64,000 bases of DNA from Nocardiaceae bacterium (GTDB taxonomy: Bacteria; Actinomycetota; Actinomycetes; Mycobacteriales; Mycobacteriaceae), in contig JAJFUQ010000099.1 of the NCBI GenBank assembly GCA_021372355.1, positions 1 to 64,000 on the forward strand, in the 5' to 3' direction. The notes beneath the pieces were generated by a model. The model was not told where the DNA came from, ran no database searches, and worked only from the letters and a program-made list of their open reading frames with translations. Numbering within the stretch: position 1 is the first letter of the stretch; every line of letters starts with the position of its first letter. The translations under genes and the position numbers were made by a program. Below, one piece after another: positions 1 through 7,728 of the stretch.

Positions 1-320
1 CTGGGGAGTCCGAGCAGCGTGAACGGCGTGTAGCTACCGGCGATGAACAGGAAGATCATCGAGTGGTCGGCACGCTTCATCCAGGTACGGGCTTCGACGG
101 TCTTCCACGTGATGCGGTGGTAGATCGCGGAGATCCCGAACAGGCCCCAGATGGTGACGCTGTAAATGGCGGTGGCCACGGCTGCCGTTGGGCTCACGCT
201 TCCGGCGTAGGCGACGAGCACTACGCCCGCGAATAGAGCGACCAGGAAAGACCACGCGTGAATCCAGCCGCGAAGCTTCGGCTTCACGGCCTTGATGGCG
301 TTCTCCAGGGCTGCGGTCAT
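1..320 (-). CDS. Hemolysin III family membrane protein (TrhA/PAQR), 5' part only
   Basis: The first 106 residues are present; the gene runs off the left edge of the window. They contain three hydrophobic stretches at about residues 22-40, 45-66 and 87-105, and the family signature in which SAIYHR (64-69) is followed by ADHSMIF (84-90); these Ser, His and Asp residues form the presumed metal site of the PAQR/HlyIII fold. The ATG has a good ribosome site (AAGAGG) upstream. It is divergent from the Z-isoprenyl synthase, as I recall for Rv1085c/Rv1086 in M. tuberculosis. Family members are integral membrane proteins; a haemolytic role is historical and unproven. Confidence 0.9.
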   Translation of the reverse strand, partial: MTAALENAIKAVKPKLRGWIHAWSFLVALFAGVVLVAYAGSVSPTAAVATAIYSVTIWGLFGISAIYHRITWKTVEARTWMKRADHSMIFLFIAGSYTPFTLLGLP

Positions 321-349
321 AAGGGTTACCTCTTCGTATCTCAGTAACA

Positions 350-369
350 AACTTACGGTACCGTAGGTT
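350..369. promoter_or_regulatory. Palindromic operator-like site between divergent genes
   Basis: TACGGTACCGTA at 354-365 is a perfect 12-bp palindrome, extended outward by three more pairs with a single mismatch. It lies 30 bp upstream of the hemolysin III start and about 63 bp upstream of the isoprenyl synthase start. It looks like a dimeric regulator site; the regulator is unknown. Confidence 0.5.
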
Positions 370-432
370 GGGGCTGAACTGCCTTGTGGCCATTGTCACC
401 CAGAGACGGGTTCGCGAGTAGTCTGATTGATC

Positions 433-1203
433 GTGACGACGCCGCGCGGTCTTGTGTACCGGCTTTATGAGCGCCGATTGCTGCGTCAGCTTGCGAATGC
501 CCAAAGGCCTCGTCACGTCGCCGTCATGTGCGATGGAAATCGGCGGTGGGCACGCGAGAACGGCTTCACCGATGTCGCCCACGGGCACCGGATGGGCGCC
601 CTCAAGATCGCCGAACTGTTGCGCTGGTGCGACGAGGCGGGAATCGAACTCGCGACGATCTACTTGCTGTCGACCGAGAATCTCCGCCGGGATTCCAGCG
701 AACTCGACTCGCTGTTCGAAATCATCGGTGACGTCATCGACGAGATCTCGGCTCCGGATCAGAACTGGCGTGTTCGGATCGTCGGCCAACTCGAATTGTT
801 GCCAGACTTCGCGGCCGCGCGCTTCGAGTCCGCCGCGGCCCGGACCGAAGGGCGAACAGGCGCGACGGTCAACGTTGCCGTCGGATACGGCGGGCGGCAG
901 GAAATCGTCGACGCGGTGAAGTCGCTCGTCGCGGCGAAGCAGACCGAGGGTCTGTCGGGTGCCGCTTTGACGGAGGCGATCACCAAGGAAGCGATCGGCG
1001 AGAACCTCTACACCCAAGGGCAACCAGACCCCGACCTGGTCATTCGAACGTCCGGTGAGCAGCGCCTTTCCGGCTTCCTGCTGTGGCAGAGCGCGTACTC
1101 GGAGATCTGGTTTACCGAGGCCTATTGGCCGGAGTTCCGGCACGTGGACTTCCTTCGCGCACTGCGGGATTACGCGGCGCGGCACCGGCGTTTCGGGACT
1201 TAG
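433..1203 (+). CDS. Short-chain Z-isoprenyl diphosphate synthase (UppS family)
   Basis: This cis-prenyltransferase condenses isopentenyl diphosphate onto an allylic diphosphate on the route to decaprenyl phosphate, the lipid carrier of cell-wall synthesis. The catalytic motif MCDGNRRW (Asp about residue 34), STENLRR and the C-terminal block RTSGEQRLSGFLLWQ are intact. The order hemolysin III / isoprenyl synthase / coaA / glyA matches the M. tuberculosis locus whose enzyme (Rv1086) makes E,Z-farnesyl diphosphate, so the short-chain product is more likely than the decaprenyl one. I chose GTG 433 because TAGTCT at 419-424 lies 8 nt upstream, a leaderless arrangement; TTG 427 is the alternative. 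Confidence 0.9.
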   Translation: MTTPRGLVYRLYERRLLRQLANAQRPRHVAVMCDGNRRWARENGFTDVAHGHRMGALKIAELLRWCDEAGIELATIYLLSTENLRRDSSELDSLFEIIGDVIDEISAPDQNWRVRIVGQLELLPDFAAARFESAAARTEGRTGATVNVAVGYGGRQEIVDAVKSLVAAKQTEGLSGAALTEAITKEAIGENLYTQGQPDPDLVIRTSGEQRLSGFLLWQSAYSEIWFTEAYWPEFRHVDFLRALRDYAARHRRFGT

Positions 1204-1212
1204 TCGAGAGAC

Positions 1213-2145
1213 TTAAAGCTTCCGCAACCGCAACCGGTTGATCGTGTGATCGGTGTCCTTGCGCAGCACCAGCGTGGCGCGGGGGCGGGTCGGAAGGATG
1301 TTCTCGACGAGGTTGGGCCGGTTGATCGTCTCCCAGATCTCGACGGCAACTCGTCGGGCGTCACGGTCCGACAGATGCGCGTAGTGATGGAAGTGCGAGG
1401 TCGGGTCGGCGAAGGAGGTCTTTCGCAGCGCGAGGAATCGATCGACGTACCAGTTCTCGATGTCTTCTATTCTGGCGTCGACGTAGATCGAGAAGTCAAA
1501 AAGATCCGAAACCATCAGTGTCGGACCGGTTTGCAGAACGTTGAGCCCTTCGAGGATCAGAATGTCCGGCTGGTTCACCGTCTGTGCTTTGTGGGGGACG
1601 ATGTCGTAGATCCGGTGCGAATAGACCGGGGCCTCGGCGGTCTCCACGCCGGATTTGATCTCGGTGACGAAGCGCAGCAATCGACGGCGGTCGTAGCTTT
1701 CCGGAAAACCCTTGCGGTGCATGATTCCGCGCCGTTTGAGTTCGGAATTCGGATACAGAAATCCGTCCGTCGTCACGAGGTCGACGCGGGGATGGCCCAC
1801 CCATCGAGCGAGCAATTCCTTGAGAACGCGAGCCGTCGTCGACTTTCCGACAGCCACGCTTCCCGCGACGCCGATGATGAACGGGACCGGGCGCTCGGGG
1901 TGCTTGTCACCGAGGAACGTTGCCGTTGCGGCGAACAATCTGTTGCGCGCCGCGACCTGAAGATGGATCAGGCGAGCCAGCGGTAGGAAGACTTCCGCGA
2001 CTTCATCAAGATCGAGTTGTTCACCGATGCCGCGCAGCCCATGTAGTTCTGCGCGAGTGAGTTTCAGCGGTGTGGCCTGCCGAAGTTCGCGCCATTCTTT
2101 GCGGTCGAATTCGACGTAGGGACTTGGCTCGTTCAGTCGTGCCAT
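1213..2145 (-). CDS. coaA: Type I pantothenate kinase
   Basis: It phosphorylates pantothenate with ATP, the first and controlling step of coenzyme A synthesis in the cytosol. The 310-residue length is normal for the bacterial type I enzyme. The P-loop [12 protein letters not shown] lies at about residues 92-103, followed by the [11 protein letters not shown] and [10 protein letters not shown] segments that bind pantothenate. The ATG is preceded by GAAGGG with good spacing. It is convergent with the isoprenyl synthase, 9 bp away, and divergent from glyA. Confidence 0.97.
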   Translation of the reverse strand: MARLNEPSPYVEFDRKEWRELRQATPLKLTRAELHGLRGIGEQLDLDEVAEVFLPLARLIHLQVAARNRLFAATATFLGDKHPERPVPFIIGVAGSVAVGKSTTARVLKELLARWVGHPRVDLVTTDGFLYPNSELKRRGIMHRKGFPESYDRRRLLRFVTEIKSGVETAEAPVYSHRIYDIVPHKAQTVNQPDILILEGLNVLQTGPTLMVSDLFDFSIYVDARIEDIENWYVDRFLALRKTSFADPTSHFHHYAHLSDRDARRVAVEIWETINRPNLVENILPTRPRATLVLRKDTDHTINRLRLRKL

Positions 2146-2232
2146 CGTGTCCCTTCGTTTGAATGTGGCAGGCAGAGCGGAGGCTGCGGAGCGACCTTCG
2201 ACGGTCGATTTATCTCCCGGTAAACCGTCTCA

Positions 2233-2238
2233 TAAACT
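2233..2238 (+). promoter_or_regulatory. -10 box of a leaderless glyA transcript
   Basis: TAAACT fits TANNNT and is followed by exactly 7 nt before GTG 2246, so transcription would begin at or next to the start codon. This decides the glyA start, because the reading frame is open for another 33 codons upstream to GTG 2147. Confidence 0.55.
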
Positions 2239-2245
2239 AGTGGTT

Positions 2246-3553
2246 GTGCCAGACACTTCTCGCTTGACCGCACCGTCCGTAACGACCCAGTCGCTCAACG
2301 AACTCGATCCCGAGCTCGCTGCAGCGATGGCGGGGGAGCTTTCGCGCCAGCGCGACACCCTCGAGATGATCGCGTCGGAGAACTTCGTGCCGCGCGCCGT
2401 CCTGCAGGCACAGGGAAGTGTCCTGACCAACAAGTACGCCGAGGGATACCCGGGCCGTCGCTACTATGGCGGTTGCGAGCACGTCGACGTCGTCGAGGAC
2501 CTCGCCCGCGAGCGCGTGAAGGCGCTGTTCGGAGCCGAGTTCGCGAATGTCCAGCCGCACTCGGGTGCGCAGGCCAACGCTGCGGTGCTGATGGCACTCA
2601 TGAACCCCGGCGAGAAGCTGCTCGGACTCGACCTCGCGCACGGTGGTCACCTCACGCACGGCATGCGTCTCAACTTCTCGGGCAAGCTGTACGAATGCCA
2701 CACGTACGGGGTCAGCAAGGAAGACCACCGTATCGACATGGACGAGGTGCGCAAGACCGCACTCGAGGTCAAGCCGAAGGTCATCGTCGCCGGCTGGTCG
2801 GCCTACCCGCGTCACCTCGACTTCGAGGCCTTCCGCTCGATCGCTGACGAGGTCGGCGCGTACCTGTGGGTCGACATGGCGCACTTCGCCGGTCTGGTGG
2901 CCGCAGGTCTGCACCCGTCGCCGGTGCCGTACGCCGACGTCGTGTCCTCGACCGTCCACAAGACGCTTGGCGGTCCTCGCTCGGGTCTGATTCTGGCGAA
3001 GCAGGAGTGGGCGAAGAAGCTCAACTCGGCCGTCTTCCCAGGTCAGCAGGGTGGCCCGCTCATGCACGCGATCGCGGCGAAGGCTGCCGTCTTCAAGATC
3101 GCCGGCACCGAGGAGTTCAAGGACCGTCAGGTTCGCACTCTCGCCGGTGCGTCGATCCTCGCCGAGCGTCTGACCGGCGCCGACGTCGCCAAGCGCGGCA
3201 TCTCGGTCCTCACTGGTGGTACCGACGTACACCTCGTTCTCGTGGACCTGCGCAACTCCGACCTCAACGGCCAGGAGGGTGAAGACCTTCTCCACGAGAT
3301 CGGCATCACCGTCAACCGCAACGCGATCCCGTTCGACCCGCGCCCGCCGATGGTCACCTCGGGTATGCGCATCGGTACCCCGGCGCTTGCGACCCGCGGT
3401 TTCGGCGATGCCGAGTTCACCGAGGTCGCCGACATCATCGCGACGGCTCTCGCCGGTGGCGCCGACCTCGACGCGCTGTCCGCGCGAGTCTCGACGGTGG
3501 CTCGCGCTGTGCCGCTGTACGAGGGGCTCGAGGACTGGAAGCTGCTCGGCTGA
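2246..3553 (+). CDS. glyA: Serine hydroxymethyltransferase
   Basis: This PLP enzyme interconverts serine and glycine while charging tetrahydrofolate with a one-carbon unit. The protein is 435 residues. ASENF, the GGCEHVD substrate segment and the PLP lysine motif STVHKTLGG (Lys about residue 239) are intact. The start is set at GTG 2246, giving MPDTSRL, because it matches the family N-terminus and has a leaderless -10 box. A start at GTG 2147 would add 33 residues with no family resemblance and would lie next to the coaA start. It ends in a hairpin region shared with the convergent nuclease-like gene. Confidence 0.96.
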   Translation: MPDTSRLTAPSVTTQSLNELDPELAAAMAGELSRQRDTLEMIASENFVPRAVLQAQGSVLTNKYAEGYPGRRYYGGCEHVDVVEDLARERVKALFGAEFANVQPHSGAQANAAVLMALMNPGEKLLGLDLAHGGHLTHGMRLNFSGKLYECHTYGVSKEDHRIDMDEVRKTALEVKPKVIVAGWSAYPRHLDFEAFRSIADEVGAYLWVDMAHFAGLVAAGLHPSPVPYADVVSSTVHKTLGGPRSGLILAKQEWAKKLNSAVFPGQQGGPLMHAIAAKAAVFKIAGTEEFKDRQVRTLAGASILAERLTGADVAKRGISVLTGGTDVHLVLVDLRNSDLNGQEGEDLLHEIGITVNRNAIPFDPRPPMVTSGMRIGTPALATRGFGDAEFTEVADIIATALAGGADLDALSARVSTVARAVPLYEGLEDWKLLG

Positions 3554-3563
3554 TTGCTGAAAC

Positions 3564-3600
3564 TGCAGGCTGCCCCGTGCTTAGCGCGGGGCATTCTGCA
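3564..3600. repeat. Left copy of a 37-nt structured repeat
   Basis: It starts TGCAGG, has the core CCCGTGCT-T-AGCGCGGG and ends CTGCA. The outer arms TGCAG/CTGCA pair, and inside them TGCCCCG pairs with CGGGGCA. It sits between the glyA stop and the end of the nuclease-like gene, overlapping that gene's stop codon, and could serve as a bidirectional terminator. A matching copy lies at 4491-4527. Confidence 0.7.
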
Positions 3601-4441
3601 TTTTGGCGGCCTCCTCGACTTCGGCCAGTACGGCTTCCGGTTCGTTGTTGAGGCGATGCCAGTCATATCGAAGAACCCGCCAACCGAGGTTCATGAGGTA
3701 GTTCTGGCGCCGGAGGTCATCGCTGTTGCGCGCTGCGTCCTTATGCCAGCGCCACCCGTCGACCTCGATGATCAGTCGGGCGGCCTCGAAAGCCACATCG
3801 ACCTGATACGGACCGATCGGCACTTGCGCCCGCCAGCCCACGAGTGGCCCAATGATCCGGTGAAACAGGCGTTCCGCTTCGCTGCGGCCGCCGGTGGCGG
3901 CGACGGTGAGCAGTTCGGCAGCCTTTGCTGACCCGGCGTATCGCAGGTTCCGTTCGTGGGTTTCCTGGAGGTCCTCCAGCGTCACCTGCGTTTGCAGTGC
4001 GCGGTCCATGAGAAGCGAGTCACCGGTCTCGAGAACGGTGAGAGGCACCTTTGTAACGGATAGTCCGAGGACTTGCTCGATATCGCAGAAATTCAGGTTT
4101 CTGCGTCGAACATCGATCCCGGTCCGATCGATCCAACGCTTGGACGGGATCGTGATCGTGGGCCTACTCGGAGCGGTCGCTCTGAGGCCGTGCCACCACG
4201 CGGCACTGGCACCGTGCGCGACGGCATCGCGCCCCGCGCCCATGACCGCCGCCCGCAACCGCGTTCGATGCGAACGCGGATGACCGGCAACGAGATACAC
4301 GCCCCGGGTAAGGCTGTGCCACAAGCCGGCGTCGAGGCGCCACTGGATGGCGTCGTCGGACAGACCGCACTCGCGGGCCTGCTTCATCGAAATCACGCCG
4401 TCCTGGATGGCGAGCAGCTCTGCGAATTGTCTCTGGTCCAC
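3581..4441 (-). CDS. AbiEi-like wHTH plus DUF559 (Vsr-fold) nuclease-like protein
   Basis: The N-terminal 60 residues resemble the AbiEi antitoxin winged helix (AIQDGVISMKQARECGLSDD, then RGVYLVAGHPR). The last 95 residues are a DUF559 domain of the PD-(D/E)XK/Vsr type: SEAERLF, YQVDVAFEAARLIIEVDG, a WHKD segment and GWRVLRYDWHRL. DNA binding or cleavage is expected from the family but no cognate toxin is adjacent. Such proteins are multi-copy in many actinobacteria. The frame is open to ATG 4540, but the right-hand repeat (4491-4527) would then be coding, so GTG 4441 is preferred (286 residues). The gene interrupts the usual glyA-phoH2 region and is bracketed by two repeats, suggesting mobility. 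Confidence 0.8.
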   Translation of the reverse strand: MDQRQFAELLAIQDGVISMKQARECGLSDDAIQWRLDAGLWHSLTRGVYLVAGHPRSHRTRLRAAVMGAGRDAVAHGASAAWWHGLRATAPSRPTITIPSKRWIDRTGIDVRRRNLNFCDIEQVLGLSVTKVPLTVLETGDSLLMDRALQTQVTLEDLQETHERNLRYAGSAKAAELLTVAATGGRSEAERLFHRIIGPLVGWRAQVPIGPYQVDVAFEAARLIIEVDGWRWHKDAARNSDDLRRQNYLMNLGWRVLRYDWHRLNNEPEAVLAEVEEAAKMQNAPR

Positions 4442-4490
4442 GGGAAGGCTGACGGAATCCAGTGCGGACTGGTTCCGCGATCTTTGAGAT

Positions 4491-4527
4491 TGCAGGGCAA
4501 CCCGTGCTGAGCGCGGGTAGTCCTGCA
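4491..4527. repeat. Right copy of the 37-nt structured repeat
   Basis: It matches the left copy at 28 of 37 positions in the same orientation. The core CCCGTGCT-G-AGCGCGGG is identical except for its centre. TGCAGG pairs with CCTGCA outside, and ACCCG with CGGGT inside. Where the copies differ, pairing is largely kept, so the fold rather than the sequence seems conserved. It lies just upstream of the preferred start of the nuclease-like gene. Confidence 0.7.
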
Positions 4528-4612
4528 AAGTCCCATCCATCGTGTAACGCGAAGTTCACCCAGGCGCCCGCGTGGTGCCGCAAACGGCAATAGAAGCAGG
4601 GTTACTTTGCAG

Positions 4613-4639
4613 GTACGGACTGGGGGAAGCAGTCCGTAC
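4613..4639 (+). promoter_or_regulatory. Hairpin in the phoH2 leader
   Basis: GTACGGACTG (4613-4622) and CAGTCCGTAC (4630-4639) form a perfect 10-bp stem with the loop GGGGAAG. There is no U-tract, and the ribosome site GGAGG follows 2 nt later at 4641-4645, so it looks like a leader RNA element or operator rather than a terminator. Confidence 0.6.
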
Positions 4640-4653
4640 GGGAGGTCCTGATC

Positions 4654-4713
4654 GTGAGTGATTCACTCATTACGAGAGGGTCGGCACCCGGCTCTCGCGG
4701 AATATTCCGCTAG
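4654..4713 (+). CDS. Possible 19-codon leader peptide upstream of phoH2
   Basis: GTG at 4654 follows GGAGG (4641-4645) by 8 nt and opens a 19-codon frame beginning MSDSLITRGS and ending GIFR before TAG. Two perfect palindromes lie in it: TGAGTGA-T-TCACTCA at 4655-4669 and GCGGAATATTCCGC at 4697-4710. A second GTG at 4658 opens an 83-codon frame running into phoH2. Mycobacterial phoH2 is reported to be preceded by a small overlapping gene (phoAT), so either frame could be its counterpart. Translation is not proven. Confidence 0.35.
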   Translation: MSDSLITRGSAPGSRGIFR

Positions 4714-4779
4714 GGACGGACCGGCCGAGCGAGTACTGACCTGCTCGCGTGGGGTGCCCCGCGCGATCGAGGAGCCAAA

Positions 4780-6120
4780 GTGCCCGTGTCACGCTCGATC
4801 CCTGCCGACATCACCCCTGACCCCGAAGGTCTCCGGACGTACGTCCTCGACACCTCGGTTCTGCTCTCCGACCCCTGGGCGGCAACTCGCTTCGCAGAGC
4901 ACCGGGTGATTCTTCCGCTGGTGGTCATCAGCGAATTGGAAGGCAAACGGCACCACCACGAACTCGGCTGGTTCGCGCGCGAAGCGCTCCGGATGCTCGA
5001 CGACCTACGCCTCGAGCACGGTCGCCTGGACCGTCCGGTTCCGATCGGTACCGAGGGCGGAACACTCCAGGTCGAGCTCAATCACACGGACCCGGCGCTG
5101 CTGCCGGCTGGCTTCCGCAACGACAGCAACGACTCTCGAATCCTGGCCTGCGCGCTGAACTTCGCGGCCGAAGGCAAGCAGGTCACGCTCGTCACCAAGG
5201 ACACACCGCTGCGCGTCAAGGCTGGTGCCGTCGGTCTGCAGGCCGACGAGTTCCACGCCCACGACGTCGTCACTTCGGGCTGGACAGGCATGACCGAGCT
5301 CGACGTCGCGACGACCGACATCGACTCGATCTACCAAAGCGGGTCGATCGACCTCGACGAGGCGCGTGACCTGCCCTGCCACACCGGTGTTCGACTTCTC
5401 GGGCCGTCGTCGTCAGCGCTCGGCCGGGTCACCGCCGACAAGCGCGTTCAGCTCGTGCGGGAGCGCGAAGCGTTCGGAATTCACGGGCGCTCGGCCGAAC
5501 AGCGGATCGCTCTCGACCTTCTGCTCGACGAGAGCATCGGCATCATCTCGCTCGGCGGTAAGGCGGGAACCGGAAAATCTGCACTTGCTCTGATGGCTGG
5601 TCTGGAAGCGGTCCTCGAGCGCCGTTCGCACCGAAAGATCGTCGTTTTCCGCCCGCTTTATGCGGTTGGTGGTCAGGATCTCGGCTACCTGCCCGGTAGC
5701 GAGTCCGACAAGATGGGTCCTTGGGCGCAGGCCGTGTTCGACACTCTCGAAGGCCTGGCGAGCAAGCACGTCATGGATGAAGTGCTCGGCCGCGGAATGC
5801 TCGAAGTCCTGCCGCTGACGCACATCCGCGGGCGGTCGCTGCATGACTCGTTCGTCATCGTCGACGAGGCGCAGTCGTTGGAGCGCAATGTCCTGCTCAC
5901 CGTTCTTAGCCGGCTCGGCACGCGGTCGCGCGTGGTCCTGACGCACGACGTCGCGCAGCGTGACAACCTCCGGGTCGGCCGTCACGATGGCGTTGCGGCA
6001 GTCGTCGAACGACTCAAGGGGCACCCGCTGTTCGCGCACATCACGCTCACCCGAAGCGAGCGTTCGCCGATCGCCGCACTCGTCACCGACATGCTCGAGG
6101 AGTTTGCCCCGAACTCATAG
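4780..6120 (+). CDS. phoH2: PhoH2: PIN RNase domain fused to PhoH ATPase
   Basis: Residues 18-165 form a PIN domain with acidic residues of the nuclease site (VLDTSVLL Asp24, SELEGKR Glu52, NDSNDSR around 114-120, TKDTPLRV Asp141). Residues 210-446 form the PhoH ATPase with Walker [10 protein letters not shown] (259-267) and Walker [10 protein letters not shown]. Homologues couple RNA unwinding to sequence-specific RNA cleavage in the cytosol. The 446-residue length fits the two-domain PhoH2 class. GTG 4780 has GAGGAG just upstream. A long structured leader precedes it and a strong terminator follows. Confidence 0.93.
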   Translation: MPVSRSIPADITPDPEGLRTYVLDTSVLLSDPWAATRFAEHRVILPLVVISELEGKRHHHELGWFAREALRMLDDLRLEHGRLDRPVPIGTEGGTLQVELNHTDPALLPAGFRNDSNDSRILACALNFAAEGKQVTLVTKDTPLRVKAGAVGLQADEFHAHDVVTSGWTGMTELDVATTDIDSIYQSGSIDLDEARDLPCHTGVRLLGPSSSALGRVTADKRVQLVREREAFGIHGRSAEQRIALDLLLDESIGIISLGGKAGTGKSALALMAGLEAVLERRSHRKIVVFRPLYAVGGQDLGYLPGSESDKMGPWAQAVFDTLEGLASKHVMDEVLGRGMLEVLPLTHIRGRSLHDSFVIVDEAQSLERNVLLTVLSRLGTRSRVVLTHDVAQRDNLRVGRHDGVAAVVERLKGHPLFAHITLTRSERSPIAALVTDMLEEFAPNS

Positions 6121-6168
6121 CGGGTTTCGGCACGCATCCCACGGGAAACCAACACCCTGACGGCTCAA

Positions 6169-6204
6169 GCCACGGCGCCGGTTCGCACCGGCGCCGTGGC
6201 GTTT
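6169..6204 (+). terminator. Terminator after phoH2
   Basis: Perfect 14-bp inverted repeat (6169-6182 with 6187-6200) with the loop TCGC, followed by GTTT. The stem is nearly all G/C. It starts 48 bp after the phoH2 stop and separates that gene from the LGFP lipoprotein. Confidence 0.75.
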
Positions 6205-6220
6205 ACCAAAAGGGGTAGGG

Positions 6221-6781
6221 ATGCGAACGGCAACGAAGCGGACCGCGGGAATCGTGGCGGCTCTCGCGGCGGCGGGGTTGCTCACGGCCGGGTGCGGTGA
6301 CAACTCGCCAAGCGTCGGAGAGATGACGGCATCGGCGAAGTCCGGCATGGCAACGGGCATGTCGAAGGCCGAGTCGATGGGTGGATCGGCCATGAATGGC
6401 GACGAATCATCCGGTGGTAGTGAGCAATTCAAGTCGCCGGACGGCGAAGATGTGACGGTCCGGGGCGACACCCTGGCCAAGTACAAGGATGCCGGCGGCA
6501 CCGACGGCGACCTCGGTGCACCGATCGGTTCGCCGACCTCCGGGCCGGGAGGCGGCACCTGCCAGGAGTTCGTGGGCGGCATCATCTGTGACAGCGATGC
6601 GACGGACGCGCAGATCGTGTGGGGCGAGATCCGCTCGGCGTGGGAAGGCGATGGCGGGATGAGCAGCACGCTCGGCTATCCGACCGCGGATGAGAAGAAA
6701 GACGGAAACAAGTATTCGCAGACGTTCCAGCACGGCTCGATCGACTGGTCCGGCGGCGCACCGGTATTCCATCGGAACTAG
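6221..6781 (+). CDS. LGFP-repeat lipoprotein
   Basis: A 186-residue secreted lipoprotein: signal peptide at residues 1-24 with lipobox LTAGC (Cys25), a low-complexity Ser/Gly/Met stretch (30-70), then two LGFP-type repeats (DGDLGAPIGSP near 105; STLGYPTADEK near 150, followed by FQHGSIDWS and a Val-Phe end). LGFP repeats are found in cell-wall-bound proteins of mycolate actinobacteria, so an envelope location is likely. It lies alone between two strong hairpins. No catalytic residues are recognised. Confidence 0.85.
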   Translation: MRTATKRTAGIVAALAAAGLLTAGCGDNSPSVGEMTASAKSGMATGMSKAESMGGSAMNGDESSGGSEQFKSPDGEDVTVRGDTLAKYKDAGGTDGDLGAPIGSPTSGPGGGTCQEFVGGIICDSDATDAQIVWGEIRSAWEGDGGMSSTLGYPTADEKKDGNKYSQTFQHGSIDWSGGAPVFHRN

Positions 6782-6788
6782 CGTGTCG

Positions 6789-6826
6789 ACGCGTGTGGCC
6801 TGCATAAATGTGCAGGCCACACGCGT
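6789..6826 (+). terminator. Strong hairpin after the LGFP gene
   Basis: A perfect 16-bp inverted repeat (6789-6804 with 6811-6826) with the loop TAAATG lies 7 bp after the stop. There is no clear T-tract, as is common for actinobacterial terminators. Confidence 0.7.
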
Positions 6827-6847
6827 GTCGTCACGAACTCGACCCAG

Positions 6848-7726
6848 TTGTCTATCTACGGTTTGAGTGTGGCAAACACGCGTGAAGACAAAGAGATGCT
6901 CGAAGGGTTGGAAGCCGCAGCGGCGCGGATCCTCTCCCGGCACGTCGAAGCCGCAGAGCCATGGCAGCCGCAAGATCTTGTCCCGTGGGACGAGGGGCGC
7001 AATTTCCAGTTCCTCGGTGGACAGGATTGGACGCCGGATCAGTCGACGCTGGGTGAGCTCGGCACGCTCGCACTGACGGTCGGCGTGCTCATTTCGGACA
7101 ACGTTCCGTCGTATCACCGTGAGTTGGCGAAGCTCATCCGGTCGGGGCCATTGTGGACCTGGATCAACCGGTGGACCGCAGAAGAAGCACGTCACGCCAT
7201 CGTTCTGCGCAACTACCTCATGGTGACGCGGGCAGTGGACCCGGTCGAACTCGAGCGACTGCGGATGGAACACATGACCGCCGGCGTTCGCCGTCCGGAG
7301 CTGTCGATCCCCGAGATCTTCACCCAGTGTGCCTTCGAGTCGACGTCCGCGATGATTCGGCACCGCAACACCGCGCTTCTGGTCGAGAACGACGAAGTCG
7401 CGGCAATCTGTGACCGCCTCGCGGAAGACGGCGAATCGCATCGCGCCGTGTGGGGAGAATACGTCTCGGCCGCGCTCGACGTGTCACCGGACCGCACTGT
7501 CCGGGCGATCTCCGCGCGCGTGGCCGATTACACCGAGCCGTCGATCATGTTGCGCGGCACCGACAGCCGAGTCTCGCTCGCCGCCGCCGGCATCTACGAC
7601 CCGCTGGACGAAGTCGAGCAGGTATTCACGCCGCTGCTCAACAAATGGGAGATCTTCACCCGCACCGACTTCGGTCCGGCGGGGGAGTTGGCGCGCGACG
7701 AACTCGCGGACTTCATCAAGAGCTAG
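6848..7726 (+). CDS. Acyl-ACP desaturase-like protein (DesA2 relative)
   Basis: It is related to the soluble di-iron stearoyl-ACP desaturase family and most closely recalls mycobacterial DesA2, which sits near glyA and phoH2 there. The first iron-binding pair is present (YHRELAKL, WTAEEARHAIVLRNYL), as is the third-helix glutamate (CAFESTSA). In the fourth helix, where the family has an EXXH (for example DEVRH), this protein has DGESH, with glycine in the liganding glutamate position. Di-iron binding may therefore be altered. TTG 6848 is the longest start; GTG 6869 is an alternative. Confidence 0.8.
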   Translation: MSIYGLSVANTREDKEMLEGLEAAAARILSRHVEAAEPWQPQDLVPWDEGRNFQFLGGQDWTPDQSTLGELGTLALTVGVLISDNVPSYHRELAKLIRSGPLWTWINRWTAEEARHAIVLRNYLMVTRAVDPVELERLRMEHMTAGVRRPELSIPEIFTQCAFESTSAMIRHRNTALLVENDEVAAICDRLAEDGESHRAVWGEYVSAALDVSPDRTVRAISARVADYTEPSIMLRGTDSRVSLAAAGIYDPLDEVEQVFTPLLNKWEIFTRTDFGPAGELARDELADFIKS

Positions 7727-7728
7727 AG

